From Apiosordaria backusii (taxonomy: Eukaryota > Ascomycota > Sordariomycetes > Sordariales > Lasiosphaeriaceae): DNA of 64,000 bases. The stretch spans positions 248,001 through 312,000 of the forward strand of contig JAUKTV010000023.1 in assembly GCA_030549205.1 (NCBI GenBank), written 5' to 3'. Numbering within the stretch: the first letter of the stretch is position 1; every line of letters begins with the position of its first letter. The translations under genes were made by a program, and so were the position numbers. Of this stretch, positions 10,341-23,400 are shown in pieces. The notes below the pieces were generated by a model. It saw only the letters and a program-made list of their open reading frames with translations, did no database searches and was not told where the DNA came from.

Positions 10341-12503
10341 TCACTCCAACCCCATCCTAACCTCATCCCCCACCCCCCAACTCCCCTCTTCCTTCCCCGC
10401 ATCCTGCATCGCCAGTCTCGTCTGCAACGTGCCCACCCCAGCATCGTCATAATCCCCAATGTTACTGCCCAGGCTCCCACTCATCCCACCACTCGCCCGT
10501 CTACTCCCGCTCCGTCGATGCGATGACGACAGGGAGCTTGTATCTGTCATCCTCTTTCTCAACGAAGAAGGCTTGATAAATCTCGACGTAGACCTGCTCG
10601 AGGTCGACATCATAGAGGCAGAGTCATACTCCTCTTCCCGCTCTAGTTCCCTCTCCCGCTCTCGTTCAAGAGTTAGACTCTCCTTGCTCTCATTTGTAGG
10701 GGGGCTACCAACCGTAGTGGCGGTGGTGGTGGTAGGAGCGAGATCGACCGAGGGAATGGACTTTTGCTCGGCGGCAGAGTTGACATCGCTCTTATCAGCG
10801 ACAAGTTCATCGTCCGCGTCTGCTTCGACGAGCTCAGCATCACGGTACCACTTCCTCCTGCGAGTCCACTTCCCCCAGCCGTCTTGCCCTCGTCGGCCAT
10901 TTTGCCACTGTTGTACCCACATATTAGCATCGCCGAGGCTGGCTGTAAAAGAAGAGAAAGAAGACAAACCTTATTATCATAATAAATCCACCCCACCTTC
11001 CCCCAGGCCCATCATAATCCCACTCCTTCTCCCCCTCCGCCATGACAGCCTCATCCGGCACCCCGTCAACCTTCCACCTGCTCCCCTCCACCCACCTCCA
11101 GTGCATATTACTCCCGTCCTCCACCTCTGGTAGCTCAAAGTCATCGCGCTGTGGCACGGCGTTATTATGTTCGTCTGTCCATGCCGGCCGTTCATACGCA
11201 AACAAACTTGTCGTCCACCCCAATCCGACCCAGCGGCGCTGGTTCTCGTAAATGATAAAAGTAAATCGTACTCCGGTGTCCTGCCCCCCCTCGCTCGACG
11301 GAGCGCTTTGGTAAGTTCCGACTCGTGGCGAGTGGCTTTGATCGTGCCGGTGGCCGAGCTCTTCGTCTTGGTAGAAGCCGCACTGCTACTGGTCGCAATG
11401 GCAGCGTCGGTGGGAGGCGCCGCCTGCGTTGCCTTCACAGGCATCTCAAACTGAAGACCAGTCACGAGTGTCAAAAACTTCCTGATCGTCGCGCTTCTCC
11501 ATAGAATGGCACGGGTAACGCGCATGACACGGGCATGCCATGTCAGAATGATAGTTCCAAATAAGAGGATGACTCGACGAGTGGTGATGATCCTTAGTGG
11601 GGATAGAGTAAGGAGAAACCAGAACGGAGTGCAGAGCAAGATCCGGACAAACAATGTCGTCAAAGCCGGCCTTGTAGTAGCAGACGTTGCCGTCTGCTGA
11701 GTGCTCAGAAAGTCCGTCAACTCCAACAAGGGTTCCAGCAGGATATTACACCGAGCTGTAAACTCCTTCAAAGTCTCGACAATCTCATCCAGTGTTTTTT
11801 GATGTCTTGTATTCGTCGCCTCCGATATCGAGCCTTGATTCCGCTTGTGTCCGCCCGCAGGGGTCGCCGCGGTCCCGTTTTCCGTCTTGGTGTTCTTTTC
11901 CGGCAGTCCATCAACCAACAAATTCTTGCTCTTGCTCGTCTTCAATGTCTTGGCACCCTTTGCCTCTGTCGCGACAGCCACCCCGTCCCCAGCACCAAGT
12001 CCAGGCTCACTCCAACCACTGCTGCTTAGGGGACTAAATCGCCTGCCGTACATGCCGATGATGAGTATCAGCACTAGGATCAGAGGTCCCGTGGCGCGCA
12101 CGAGAAAGTCCCCGTACAACACCGCCGCCCAGAAGAAGGCCACGAGCAAAAAGCTCTCCCACGCATCGCCCGTCGTCCATGTCAGTAACCCGACCAGATT
12201 GTTAAGCGGCAAAAGAAACGGATGACTGTATGCAAGGGCGCGTGTGATCTGGGGTGGTGTCGCGAGCAGCAGCGGTGACTTTTGGTGGACGAGGATGGTG
12301 CTCCTCCTCTTCGCGGCCGAGGTGGCGCTCGGGTTGGTCGAGCTCAGCGTCGCGGGGGAAAAGGAGGCATAGGTAGGGTTCGGAGCCGCCGAGAAGACCG
12401 AGGAGGCGGCGTTATCGTTTGCGTGGGAGGCTCGCGACGGGGTGGAGGGGTGTTGCGAGTTGGGATCCAGCTGGTCGCTGCGCTGGGCGCGAGGGGCCGA
12501 CAT
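10341..12503 (-). CDS. Pex23/Pex30-32-type peroxin with dysferlin (DysF) domain
   Basis: Integral membrane peroxin of the family that controls peroxisome number and ER-peroxisome contacts. ATG at 12503; residues about 1-80 are Ser/Ala-rich. The conserved membrane region follows (ILVHQKSPLLLATPPQITRA, then NLVGLLTWTTGDAWESFLLV and several hydrophobic spans). A further hydrophobic hairpin lies about residues 295-350. The DysF domain follows: RFTFIIYENQRRWVGLGWTT, FAYERPAWTDE, GWIYYDNKW and GWGKWTRRRKWYRDAEL. An intron at 10908-10969 (GTTTGT, GCTAAT branch, CAG) joins DNK to WQNG. The DysF half is split over three frames by two C runs on the plus strand, 11284-11290 and 11000-11004, each looking one base short. 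Correcting both gives exactly 700 codons plus a stop. The tail is Ser-rich and acidic. A working peroxin is likely. Confidence 0.85.
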
Positions 12504-13770
12504 GTGCGTGAGCCAAGGGGGTTCCTGTTTGTATTGCGCAAAATGTGTCAACAGATCAGCTCAATCATCCCATGCTATGGTTGATGGCTGGAGTCGTGAT
12601 GAGAGGCTAAGACGCGCGAGCATCGTGGAAAAGGTCCGGGTTATTCCACCTCACCAGTATCGATGACGCTGACGTAGGTGCCGTAGGCGGTAGCTTTTGG
12701 TTGTCTGGGGACGTGCTGGGGTTGACCACTCGCCGCCGTGGCCAGCTGCCCACCAAAATGCCCGCCTCCAATCAACTGCCAAGAAATGTGCCTGGACAAA
12801 GCCAGAACCAGACTTCCTGTGCGAGTTTGATGTGCAGAACTCCGGACCGTCCGGGGATGATTGATTTTGGAGCAGAAGAAAAGAAGGAAAGATGAAGACC
12901 AAACTTACGAAAGCAGCCATTCAAAAAGGTCGCCGAGAATGCGCCTGGAACGGCACCGATATGATGTTCACGTCATAGGCGATAACAGACCCTGACCTGA
13001 CTCTAGCTGCCGACGGAACGGAGAAGACAATAATAATGCAATGCCACACAACCAGCCGAGTAGGAAGAATATGCTATGACCGTGGTAGCAGGGAAACGGC
13101 ACATGTTTAATACCAGGCTATCATTCTGGTTTCGGTCTCTCGTCATGGGATGGGAAAGTGAAAGAAGCCGACACACATGCCAGAAGCACCAGCACGTGAG
13201 AAGTCAAACCGGAACACGGCGCCAGCTGGCGGCGCAGCTAAAATACACTGGAATGCTGACCAAAGAGGTCCCTGACGCCGCCTGGACCCCGCACCCCGCC
13301 AGCTGTTGGGCTGAATCACATGCAAATTGAAAAGCAAGCCAGATGCACCGAAGAAAAATAGACACAGACGTGGAAAAAAACATAATGTACAAAGAAATAT
13401 ACGTGATTGATTATCTATCTACAGTACCATACAATAAAACCGGCGACTTTTCCCACCCAACAGAGTTGACTCCAGTCTCTACCGCACCATTCAAAGTCCT
13501 ACTGATGTGTAACATGACAACATCAACCAGACGCTAATGAAACATTTGTAATCTTGCAGGACTCTTTGCCCATGAATCTAAACTCCAAAACAGCCCAATA
13601 ATATGGGTATGCCACACCTCTCTCCCAAACTCCATATCAAGATATTGCAAAATGCCGAACCCGCCTTAAAAGAATAAAGAAAAGCAGAGAGTGTGTGAAG
13701 CAACGAGGGGAGCAAATGTAGAGCGAAAACGGGGCAAAGATGTAGTAAAAAAGAATGAGAGAACAACGCC
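12504..13770. other. intergenic, promoter of the peroxin gene
   Basis: About 1.27 kb holding the upstream region of the peroxin gene and the 3' flank of the 1,180-residue gene. A possible splice acceptor (ACAAACAG) lies about 25 bp before the ATG, so an intron in the 5' leader is possible. No other gene seen. Confidence 0.4.
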
Positions 13771-16700
13771 TCAAAGAGTGGGGCCGATTGGACATTCCAC
13801 CGCCTTGTTCCAGGCCAGCAAACGTCTGCAGAACCGTCTCGCCTGGATCTTGCCTGATTCAAGGTGCTGGTCGAAGTTGACTCTACCAGATTCGAAAACC
13901 AGTGTCACTGCCTTGCCATCAGTGAACTCGATCTTGACTTCGCAGCTCCCGCCCTCGCCCCGCATAACCCTAGTCGCCGTTTTGATTTCCTTCGGATCGA
14001 GCTGGAAAGATGAGACGACTTCGGGAGAGCCCGATACAGCCCTCAAAACACCGCTAATGTGGTCATCTTCGATGGAGAAGAGTTTGTCGGAAAAGTTCTT
14101 GGAGTTGAACCTTTCTTCGTCACCCTCGTGAATCTCGGCGATTGTAAATGTTTCCGGCTCTCCACCGGCTTCGGCCTTGATCAAAGGGAAGGATGTCTTC
14201 ACCGGAGACTCGCTCGCAACATTGGCTTCGCTGGCAGATGGGGTTGCTAGAGGTACATCACTCGGAGAAGGCTCGGTTGCGCTGGGTGAAGCCACCGTGG
14301 GGGCTGGCACAGACTCGGTTGCCGATGGGAGAGGGGTCGGATATTCCTGCTGTTGTGAAGGAACAGGCTCGACAGTTGGCAACTGATGCACAAAAGCGGG
14401 TGTGGCGGGAGTGGTCAATGACGCAGGCGTCAATGATTCGCTTTGAGCGCGCTCCTGGTCTCGCTCAGCCGTCGGGACAGTCTGTTGAACCGGTGCTGAC
14501 TCGGCCCGGTCCGGCTTCTGCCCGTTCGGCAACCCTGTGTTGACGACGATTGAGGACAAGGGCTGCGGTGACACAATCGGCGTCCCCAGTGCATTTTCTG
14601 GCTGCGCAGGAGCCTCCAAATAATCCGAGGCACCGTCTTGTCCTAAAATGTGTTGCAGGCTAGCCGGGCTGGGCTTGCGCACAACGGCGGCTGCAGACTG
14701 CTCGGAAGTTGCGGGTCGAGGTGCGGCCAACAGATTCTTACTCCGGGCATGGATCTTTTCAACCCGCCTCCTTTCGGTGCTCGCTCGGGGAACCGAGCCC
14801 TGTCGTGAGGGAGGCTCAGCACTGGATGCTGTGCTGCGAGAATTGATGGCTGTGAACCCTGTGCTCCGTGTTGGGGTTTCGAGGTTGCTGAGAGCTTGAG
14901 CGGCAATGGCCTGCGCGGTGGGGTTCAAAGACGGCTTCTCCGTCTCTGTCACTTCATGATTCGAAACACTGGTTCGGCGACTGTCAGCAGTCGTCATGTC
15001 GATATCATTGGTGGAATTCGACATTGACTTTGCAATCGACTCTTGATCCGAATCCGACTCGTCATTGTTGTCTGCGCCGGCATCCGCCATCTCGACATCG
15101 TCTTGCTGCATTGACTGAAGAGCCGCAGGAGGTTGGATCGTGGGCCGGGCCGAGGTTGAAGATCGAAATGAAGCAGACGCAGACTGAGAGGTATCCGCCG
15201 TTTTCTTTGGTAGCGGAGTCTGCTGCGGGCCGATGGGCTGCCCCCTGGTAGTCATGTCTTGTCGAAGATCCTCGTAACTCGGATATTTGCGGATGACCTT
15301 CGCATAGTAATCCCGCGCCAACAAAGAGTGGGGGGTCTCCGAGGAATCGTTAAAGTTAAAGGGAACGAGGTGTTTGGCCTCGATCCATCCACACTTCCAG
15401 CTTTGACTACACGCATGGTTAGTTGCAGAGAAGGGAGAAAGGCATACACAGAAGTATCTTACCGATCTTCGTCGTCGATGATGAGTACTGGGAACTCGCG
15501 CTTCTTCATCAGAGGGCCACCATCTTCATAACCCTCCGCCCATCCTTTGATACTCCTGGCTTGACCCTTGTCATCTCGCTCGTAAACATAACACTTTGGA
15601 AGCACATCGGAAAGCAAGCCCACATCCTCCCAAGTGAACTCCTGGAGGCCAGCCGAGCTAAAATTCTGTTGCTCCCACGGGAGAATCACAACAGGATGCT
15701 GCTTTTGGTCGTCAACGCAGTATCCCGTATAGAGCCCGGCCGGGGTCGGGTTGGGAATTCCGGAGCCCTGTTTCCGCTGTCTGGCTGCGGGCGTGCTCAG
15801 TGGGCTGGTGATGGGGACTCCGTGCTTATCAAGCTGGGGGAAGCCCTTCTTGGCTCTTTCGGTCTTGTTGAGCTGATTGGCGTTAAACGGCTTGTAGCCA
15901 TTCTTAAAGGCTTCCGTGACCATTGCGTTATTCATCTTCATCAAATCCTCGTCGCACCCTTCCACAATCCAGCCCAGCGTTTTGATAGCCTGAGTGTGCT
16001 CCTTAGACATGCGTCCATGCTGAGCACTAGCCAGGTGCTTTGCGGCTCCTCGAAGCGGGTGTTCTCCAAAGTTGACACCATGCTCATCGCAGCGAAGGAT
16101 GTAGTATTCCCCACCGTCGGGGAACTGGATGATGATGTGCTTGTACTCTGGGTTTCCGTTTCCCCAAACCTCGCTGAACTGAACAGTTCGCTGTGGACGA
16201 ACGTCATCATTCGCCGTGGGTGTTGCCCGGTCGAGGTCAGTACCAGTAGCAAGATGATCTTGTTTTGCCCTCTTGACATCCGGAGCGGCCGAATCCGTGA
16301 GAGTGGCCTTTCGTTTGGGTTGCTATCACAAATGATCAGTGCTAAGCGGGAGCAAATCGGGATCCAAACACGCACCAGTTCCTCTATATGACCGGGGCGA
16401 TGTGGTTGGGGCCCAAGGATCGGAGGCAGACGTTCATGGACTGAAGGGTTGACAGCTCCATCACCCTTTGGGTAAGAAGAATGGAGCGGTGGGATTCTGC
16501 CAGGGGGTGTCGAGTATCCACCAACAACATAACCTTGGTTTCTTGGCCAGCCATTTGTGGTTGGCGCTCCCGGCAAAATGCGACGGCCATTGCTCGTAAG
16601 TTGAGGCTGTGGAGGGGGCATTTGTGGCATGGGATGGTGGTACATATTGGGCCGCATGGAAGACGGGCCCGGTGCAGGGTGGGCATGCATGGATGGCACC

Positions 16701-17478
16701 GAAGCTTCTCGTGATCCGTTCGCCAGGTGCGGAGGCTCCAGAGAAGATCGCATTGCAGGAGGGTAGTGTGGCGCAATCGTCAGAGGCCCGTGTCTGACAG
16801 GTTCTGAAGAACCGCTGAAGCCTCGAGCATAGCCAGAGACGGTTGGAGCCATCAGCGGCCCTTGGCCGTTGTTGGGATGGGCGGTGGAAGATGGCAAGGT
16901 GGCCGGTTGGGACCTTTCAGGAGTGGGCATCTGGATGTATCTAGTCAGCAAACCATCACAAACTTCCTGTCTCTGACAAATACTTACAGGAGGGGGGCCT
17001 GCCGTCGAAGGGGGAGGTACATCAATGTTCAGCACCGTCTGCCACTTGTTGGCCTCAAGATCCTCGTATCGTTTTCTGAGCGCTGCGATCTCCTCTTCAT
17101 ACTGCCGGTCCAGCTCCTTGTTCTTATACGCGGTTACTTCTTTCAAAAGCCTCTCTATACCGGTGAGAAGCTCAGGATGCCCCTCCAAAGCGAGATATTT
17201 CTCTCGGTCGACACGGTACCAGGCGTCCAGGGCCATCTTCTCCTTGTCAAGTTTAAGACGTATTTGCTGCTCGTCTACCTTGCGCCGCTGCCTCAGCTCC
17301 AAAATTTCGGCATACCTCCCGATCAGGGGATCCGCATCCATGTGGGGGCATTCATCTTGGGGAGTGAAGCCGGTCGCCCCTCAGGCTGCCTGGACATCTC
17401 TGATGGGCGGCCCTCGGGTTGACGACTGTAGGGCGGAAACTCTGAAGACCGAACATAGGGAGATGTCGATGAAGACAT
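13771..17478 (-). CDS. large conserved fungal protein (~1,180 aa), probably nuclear
   Basis: Four exons: 17478-16988, 16930-16376, 16322-15463, 15406-13771. Introns of 57, 53 and 56 bp have clean sites (GTAAGT/CTGAC/CAG; GTGCGT/TAG; GTAAGA/ACTAACC/TAG). The N-terminus has FTPQDECPHMDADPLIGRYA, then a coiled coil (about residues 65-155). A Pro-rich linker follows. A central domain has TVQFSEVWGNGNPEYKHIII and ILRCDEHGVNFGEHPLRGAA-KHLASAQH, whose Cys/His spacing suggests metal binding. Next is a possible beta-barrel segment (FPVLIIDDEDRQSWKCGWIE). A Ser/Pro-rich region and a compact C-terminal domain ending near RRFCRRLLAWNKA complete it. The only lesion is at a C4 run (17377-17380) in exon 1; one added base gives 1,180 codons. 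I know similar proteins only as hypothetical. A chromatin role is inference. Confidence 0.75.
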
Positions 17479-20400
17479 TTTACCGGTCCAGTGACACGGC
17501 AATCCCCAAGGTCGCACGAGTCACGGCAATGTCAAGCCTCAAACTAAGTCTGTGGTCCAATGTTAGCGCAAGTCTTGAGAGAGGGCAAACAAAGGGATGT
17601 GTTGGCTGGGCGCAATGAATGGGATGGATGAGCGAGATTGGCCATTGGTGTGAGGTGGGAGTCGCTTCGGGCGAGAGAAGGTCCATCACGCACATGTTGC
17701 ACCATGGCACCGCAAGAAGCCGACGGTGGTGCCTGTGCAGGGATGCTGTGTTGCAAAATCATCACACTTGAGACGAGATGCGACGACAAGAGGAAGCAGC
17801 GCGATGAGGTGGGAATGGGAGTTGGGCAGGAGCGATGAGGGTTTGCCATCATGACGCCAATGGCCATGGTCATAACACACGATGACGACAATGATGATGT
17901 TGGTCATGAGGATGGGAGGTGAGGGAGGTGCGACTTACATCTGATTTTATGGTATCGTATCAAAACACTGGAAACACGAGTAGAAGAAAGACAAGGCGCT
18001 ATGTGTGGTCGAGGTCGATGACAGCAACGTCTACAGTACAGCGATGGGGTGTGTATGGTGGTGTGGAGGGAAGGGAGATGGTGTAGAAGCAAGTTGTAAA
18101 CTGCAAAATGTAAAAGTGACGGACGGGAGCACGGAGGAAAGTTGGAGTCGAGGCAAAGCTTCGTCTTTGCAGGGAGCCAGTAGTAGATAGCGGAATAGCG
18201 AAACAAATTAGAGAATATTATTAGAACAGGGGGGGTGAGTGGAGCAGTGGTGTGTAAAGTGCCTGGCAGTCTGGGTACGACGGGGCCACACAGTGCTGAA
18301 GGCACAGCCAGCGACAGCCTAGCGTAAAACTAGCGACCAGGGCGACATGGATCATGGCAGGTAGGTATAAGATTGGCGCTAAGCAGGTGTTCCGGATCAC
18401 CAGGAGCCCCAGGAGCCCCAGGAGCCCCCTAGCAGCCCCTGCGCACTGTGGCTTTTTCTTTTGTTTCTCAAAAGTCGGGGTGTGATTGATATCTGCAGAT
18501 GCTCATTATTGACTCAGACCAACCTCGAGATTTTGATCAAAGGGAGACGTCCTGTCTCTTGTGTCTGCAACTTGCTCCATACATCCCAACCTGTCAGTCG
18601 CCCTTTGAAAAAAATAAAATCCGATCCATGCGACTCCCAACAATCCGACCAGATCCACCTCAAAAGTCCCGACCTGGTAATTTGGTGCGCGCCCAGCTTC
18701 CATCTAATTGCTGCCAGCGGAGAATTGTATTTCTTCTTACCTGTTAGGCTCCAGCCACGACCCATCCAAGCGGCGACATTGTGCGTGCATTTACCAATCA
18801 GTCATCGAACCCCCGCAATCATCAAATGTCTTTCCTCGACACACTATCGTGGAATATCCTCATCATTGCCGGCCTCTAGGTAATTGCCATGTCGCAGAAA
18901 GGCAGTGAGTAGCGTCCCGTCTAGCCCCTTCCGAAACCAAAGCTGCTGATCTTCATCGCCAACCCGTCGTCATCGGGTGTTTCACCCCATAGTCTCTAAA
19001 CATTTGTGAGCCCGCGGCTATTCGCCATCCCTGTCTCTACTACCGGTACGTGCGTACGGCATATCTACTCATGCCCCCCCTATGATCTTCGTTATCGTGA
19101 GTGTGTATCTGGCGGTGTCACCTCAGCCATGTCTTGGTCAAGGTGTGGAGACCTCTCTAGCACACTGACAAAGCCGGAAATCATAAAAGGCTCAAGACCT
19201 TGGACCATGCAGCCAAGACTCTGCGACGGGAGGCTATCCAAAGCCGCATAAGCAAAGTGCGCCCAGACGCCGCATAACCAATCGACGCCTGCAGGGGAGC
19301 TTTTTAGAAAGGGAGTGCACCACCCAAGTCCAGACCACCAAAAACCAAGCGAGCTGACCGAACCACGGGACTAGTTCCTCGCGTCTTGTGTGGATCGTGG
19401 GTCCAATGATGCCATCGCCTCGGATTACGTGGTTATTTGTATGTACATATTCGGAGTAGATTGGTGATAGCAAATCCGCTGATTCGTTACAGCCCTCTAT
19501 CCAGTAGCAAGCCCCTTTCTCCCCCCCCCCCTCCTCGAAAAGAGCGACACAGGCGCAGATACTCTGTCATGCGGTGCTCGCTCGTATGAGCAAGTCGTAT
19601 CGGCCCAACCAGTCAAGGTGACGGTTCCACTAGCTAGACTTATCATTTGTGCGGTACGGAGTATACATGACGCCACCAATATATAGCCCGACAAGCTGCG
19701 TCTCGCGCGCCATTGGGCTTTTATGGCTCATCAAAAAGCCAACCACAAAACCGGCGTCTATCCACACCTACGGCATTGCTCCCTTGTTGTTGACATTTTC
19801 TCTGATTTCAAGTTTGATTCTTATCGTCGCGCTCGCAGGCATCTTTGGGCACGGATCGAAGGAGTCTGCTGGGATCGGACACCAACTGGAGTCGGACTAC
19901 TACACTACAGTTCCATCTCCAGCTTGGCCAGGACCCAAAGGATTGGACAAAATGCCCGAAACGTGCAAGCTTCCCAGCAGGGTCAGGGGCGTGGTAGTAC
20001 TCGCCCCTTGAGTGGAGATGGCAAGTCCGGTGATGAACCGTGGCGCCACAGAACTGACTCGGTGCCAGCAAACGGGGAGGTTCAAACCAACAAGCTGTCA
20101 AAAAGTATCTTGACGACTTTTGATAAGAAAGACATCTGCAAACTCTAACATATGGTGAAATCATTCGGCTGTAACGGAACGCCGGCGTGCATCGTTTTGA
20201 ATCCTCACAGAACCTGAGCCTGCAGTGCACCCCAATGAGTGGATTAATCGGTGCCCAATGGTGATAATACAATTCCTGACACATTGACTATTACACCCAG
20301 TCAGAGACTAGGTAGGTTCTCGATGAGGTGTCAAAAACATTTGTGCAAGTATCCGATTCCAGTCTGATTACTCATTATCGCTCTATCCCCTGTATTTTCC

Positions 20401-23400
20401 CCCTTTCCGCCCGATCTGACATCCGCAAAGCTGTCAGAAACTGAATGCCACCATGGATGAGAGTAAGTGGACACTTTTTTTATCTCGGAAACCTTGTCAA
20501 CAAAAATCCTCCGATCTCGTAGGAAATAAAAAAACAAACGACGTTGCATTTCCCCCCCGTTAGATTCGGAGGCAATGTTCGCTTGGGGCAACTTTCTGGA
20601 ACATCTGGCGTGCAGCGTTTCGGGTAGGGTACCAGCTTTGGGCAAACACGAGATTTCGAAGCAGAACAACAAAAAGGAGGGGTCCGACTACGAAATCATG
20701 CTCGTACGGGGCAAGCCACAACCGCCACCAGCACCACCACTTACGGCATATTTACCACATGCAGATTGGTTTTTATGTCACAGTATGGCGCCTAGATAAA
20801 GCGTGGGAGCATTATCTGACACCGGAGCCGGGGGCGCACTAAACCGGGATTAACGGTTTCATCGGTAAACGTCAAAGGGAAGGAAACATGGAAAATCCCT
20901 TGACAGGGATGATGCTGCTTGGAAAGGGTCTTGGAAAACATGAGAAAAAACTGTACTGCCACAGTTCGTACGCAGCTTCCGTATAGGGGCACGTTCGGCA
21001 TCACATGCCATGCCGGCGACGCGCAAAAAATCAAAACATCTCCAAGAGCTCTATCATTTTTGCTTCTGATCATGATTCTAGCCGATGCACTCATCACAAT
21101 CATCTCCTCCACTTCATCGGAATCATCCCCACAAATTTGAGCTGTGCAAGTCGCCAGACTCGGAATGAATGAAAACCAAGCCCCCAAAACAAATCCCCCA
21201 AGCCCCAACTCATTCCCGTCCTCAGTCTCGATGTCGTTTGTCGTACAGGCAAAATATCAACATCAATCAATCACTGCACTCACCCAAGAAAAAATTCCCC
21301 AGCCCCTGCGCCGCCCCTTTTTTTCTTATCACAAAAGAGAGATTTCGTGCGCGGGCAGTCTAGCATATCCACCGTGCTTGCTCGCACTGTGACACCAACA
21401 GCCAACAGAGACAACAACGTCACGTCACAACGCCCAACAACCCAACACCCAACACTAGAATCAAAAGAAATGTGGGAATAACCATGCCCGGTCATAAACC
21501 TTACCCGGGGATAAGAAATGAACCAACAATCATCATCTTTTAATAGGCTGGCAAGAGACCCAACAGAGCGGATAGATGCGTGTAAACGCCGCTGGAACCA
21601 TGGGATCACGAGTTCTCTGTTCGATTCAGATTTGTTCAGTAGAGACTGATGAAATTGGCCTGGCCACCAACGTGCAGTAGCCTGTCTTTTTGATTGAGAT
21701 CTAACATCCTTTTAGTTAGTTCTAGCGATGAGGTCGACTGGGGTAGATCCACCCCCTCAGGCAGTGTAGGTAGATATGTACAAAAAGGGAGATATTCCTC
21801 GACTGCAACTACAGAACCAAAGGCGGGGTTGGTTTGTATGTCGTTGGTGATAAGCTAGGTAGCCATCGTGTTAGTTCATGCTGATGATTACATCATTTTG
21901 CTTGTTATCGTCATCATTTTACCCCCAGTCCGAGTATGTCGTCCTCGGATGCGAGACCTGTTTGAACTTTGGCATGATTGAACTGGCATATTTCATCAGA
22001 ACAGGCATATCCAAAGAAAAGAGAGACTCGACTGGGCATCCGAAGATGAAAAAGCCAAAGGTGATAAGAATTGGATGTGGTACGTCTGTTGGTTCCAGCA
22101 GCACACACAGACACTACTATCAAGCAGAGATCTTCTCCGTTTGTTGGCTGTGCACATCATGTCTTGGCCCAAGGGTTGATAAAAAGCGGTAGTATCATGC
22201 ACTCTTCAATGTTATCTCTCTACCTTACTTTGCCCACTTGGCAACCATGTACGCGGTATGTTGGTTCATATCTGTTGGTCCAGCCAGCCAGTCAATATCA
22301 CTGTTAAGATGTTTACGCACAGACCGTCACACAAGCAGCAAATAGATCTGAGGGAGATAAAACGTGGCTGTGGCACATGCTCCCCAACTGCCGTTGTTTT
22401 CAATATTGACATTTGGGATTCGTCCACCCGCCGCCGTACGAGAGTACAGCGGACAGAAACACAAAAGGAATTTCGGACGGGACCGAGTATTTGAAGTTTG
22501 TGTGCCCAACTGTCCTGTCCCAAAGACAATAAATGTTTGGGTTGAAGTGTTTGATGTGTTTGTAGGTGCGTTCATTCGTTTGTCGCCTTTGGGGAAAAAA
22601 TGAAGCAGTTTTGCAAACCAACACAACACAACACTCGGACATGATGGAGTGGTACCAACATCACACCTCACTGTCACCAAGCACCCTGCAGTGGATTTGT
22701 TTGCGCGCGTATCCGTCCACCTTCTAGCTCTTCGATGGAGGGCATTGGACTCGCATTAATAAACGCGAGCGGGAGTTGAGGTGGTATTTTTCGCGCGTGT
22801 TGTAAACTTGTGAAGTTGTGTTACATGCCGAGTCCTTCAAGTTTTATCCCCATCAAGCGAAAATTGGAAAGATAGGTACGATTTGGTGTGTGGTGCACAG
22901 TGGTTTCACAATCTGGCAGGATCCGATCCGGCCAGTGGGGTGGAGGGATAGAAAACTTGGCCCAAAATATCACGGCGGATAGATATTTCTAGATGGAGAT
23001 ATGATGGCCGATAGACTCGGATGACTCTAGAAGGGGCACAAGTCCGAGGTTGTATTTCGGGTTGTAGGTGTGCTGAGCGGTGTGGTAAGGTGTAAGGCCT
23101 TTGCAGTTTGATGCAAGAGGGCGCGGGTTTTAGCAGGTGCCGTCATTGGGTTATCATGTATGAATATGTAAGCCGTTGAGATATGATATGGGTTTCTGCA
23201 TGTATGATGTGTTGTGTTTCTGGGAGATGTTGGGACGGGCTAGAGGTATGTGATGCATCATCATCATGTCGTGGCTTGAATCATCAGGTCGTGCATGTTA
23301 CCGAGACAGATGCCGATTCAACCTAGAACCAAAACCCACTACCGAGAAGCCTGACGCCCACATTTGCAGTCTGCCTGTTCAATCATTTGAGCTTTCATAA

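Noticed and set aside
10459..11133. 224-residue plus-strand frame
   Set aside because: It is the antisense shadow of the peroxin DysF domain and its Ser-rich tail.
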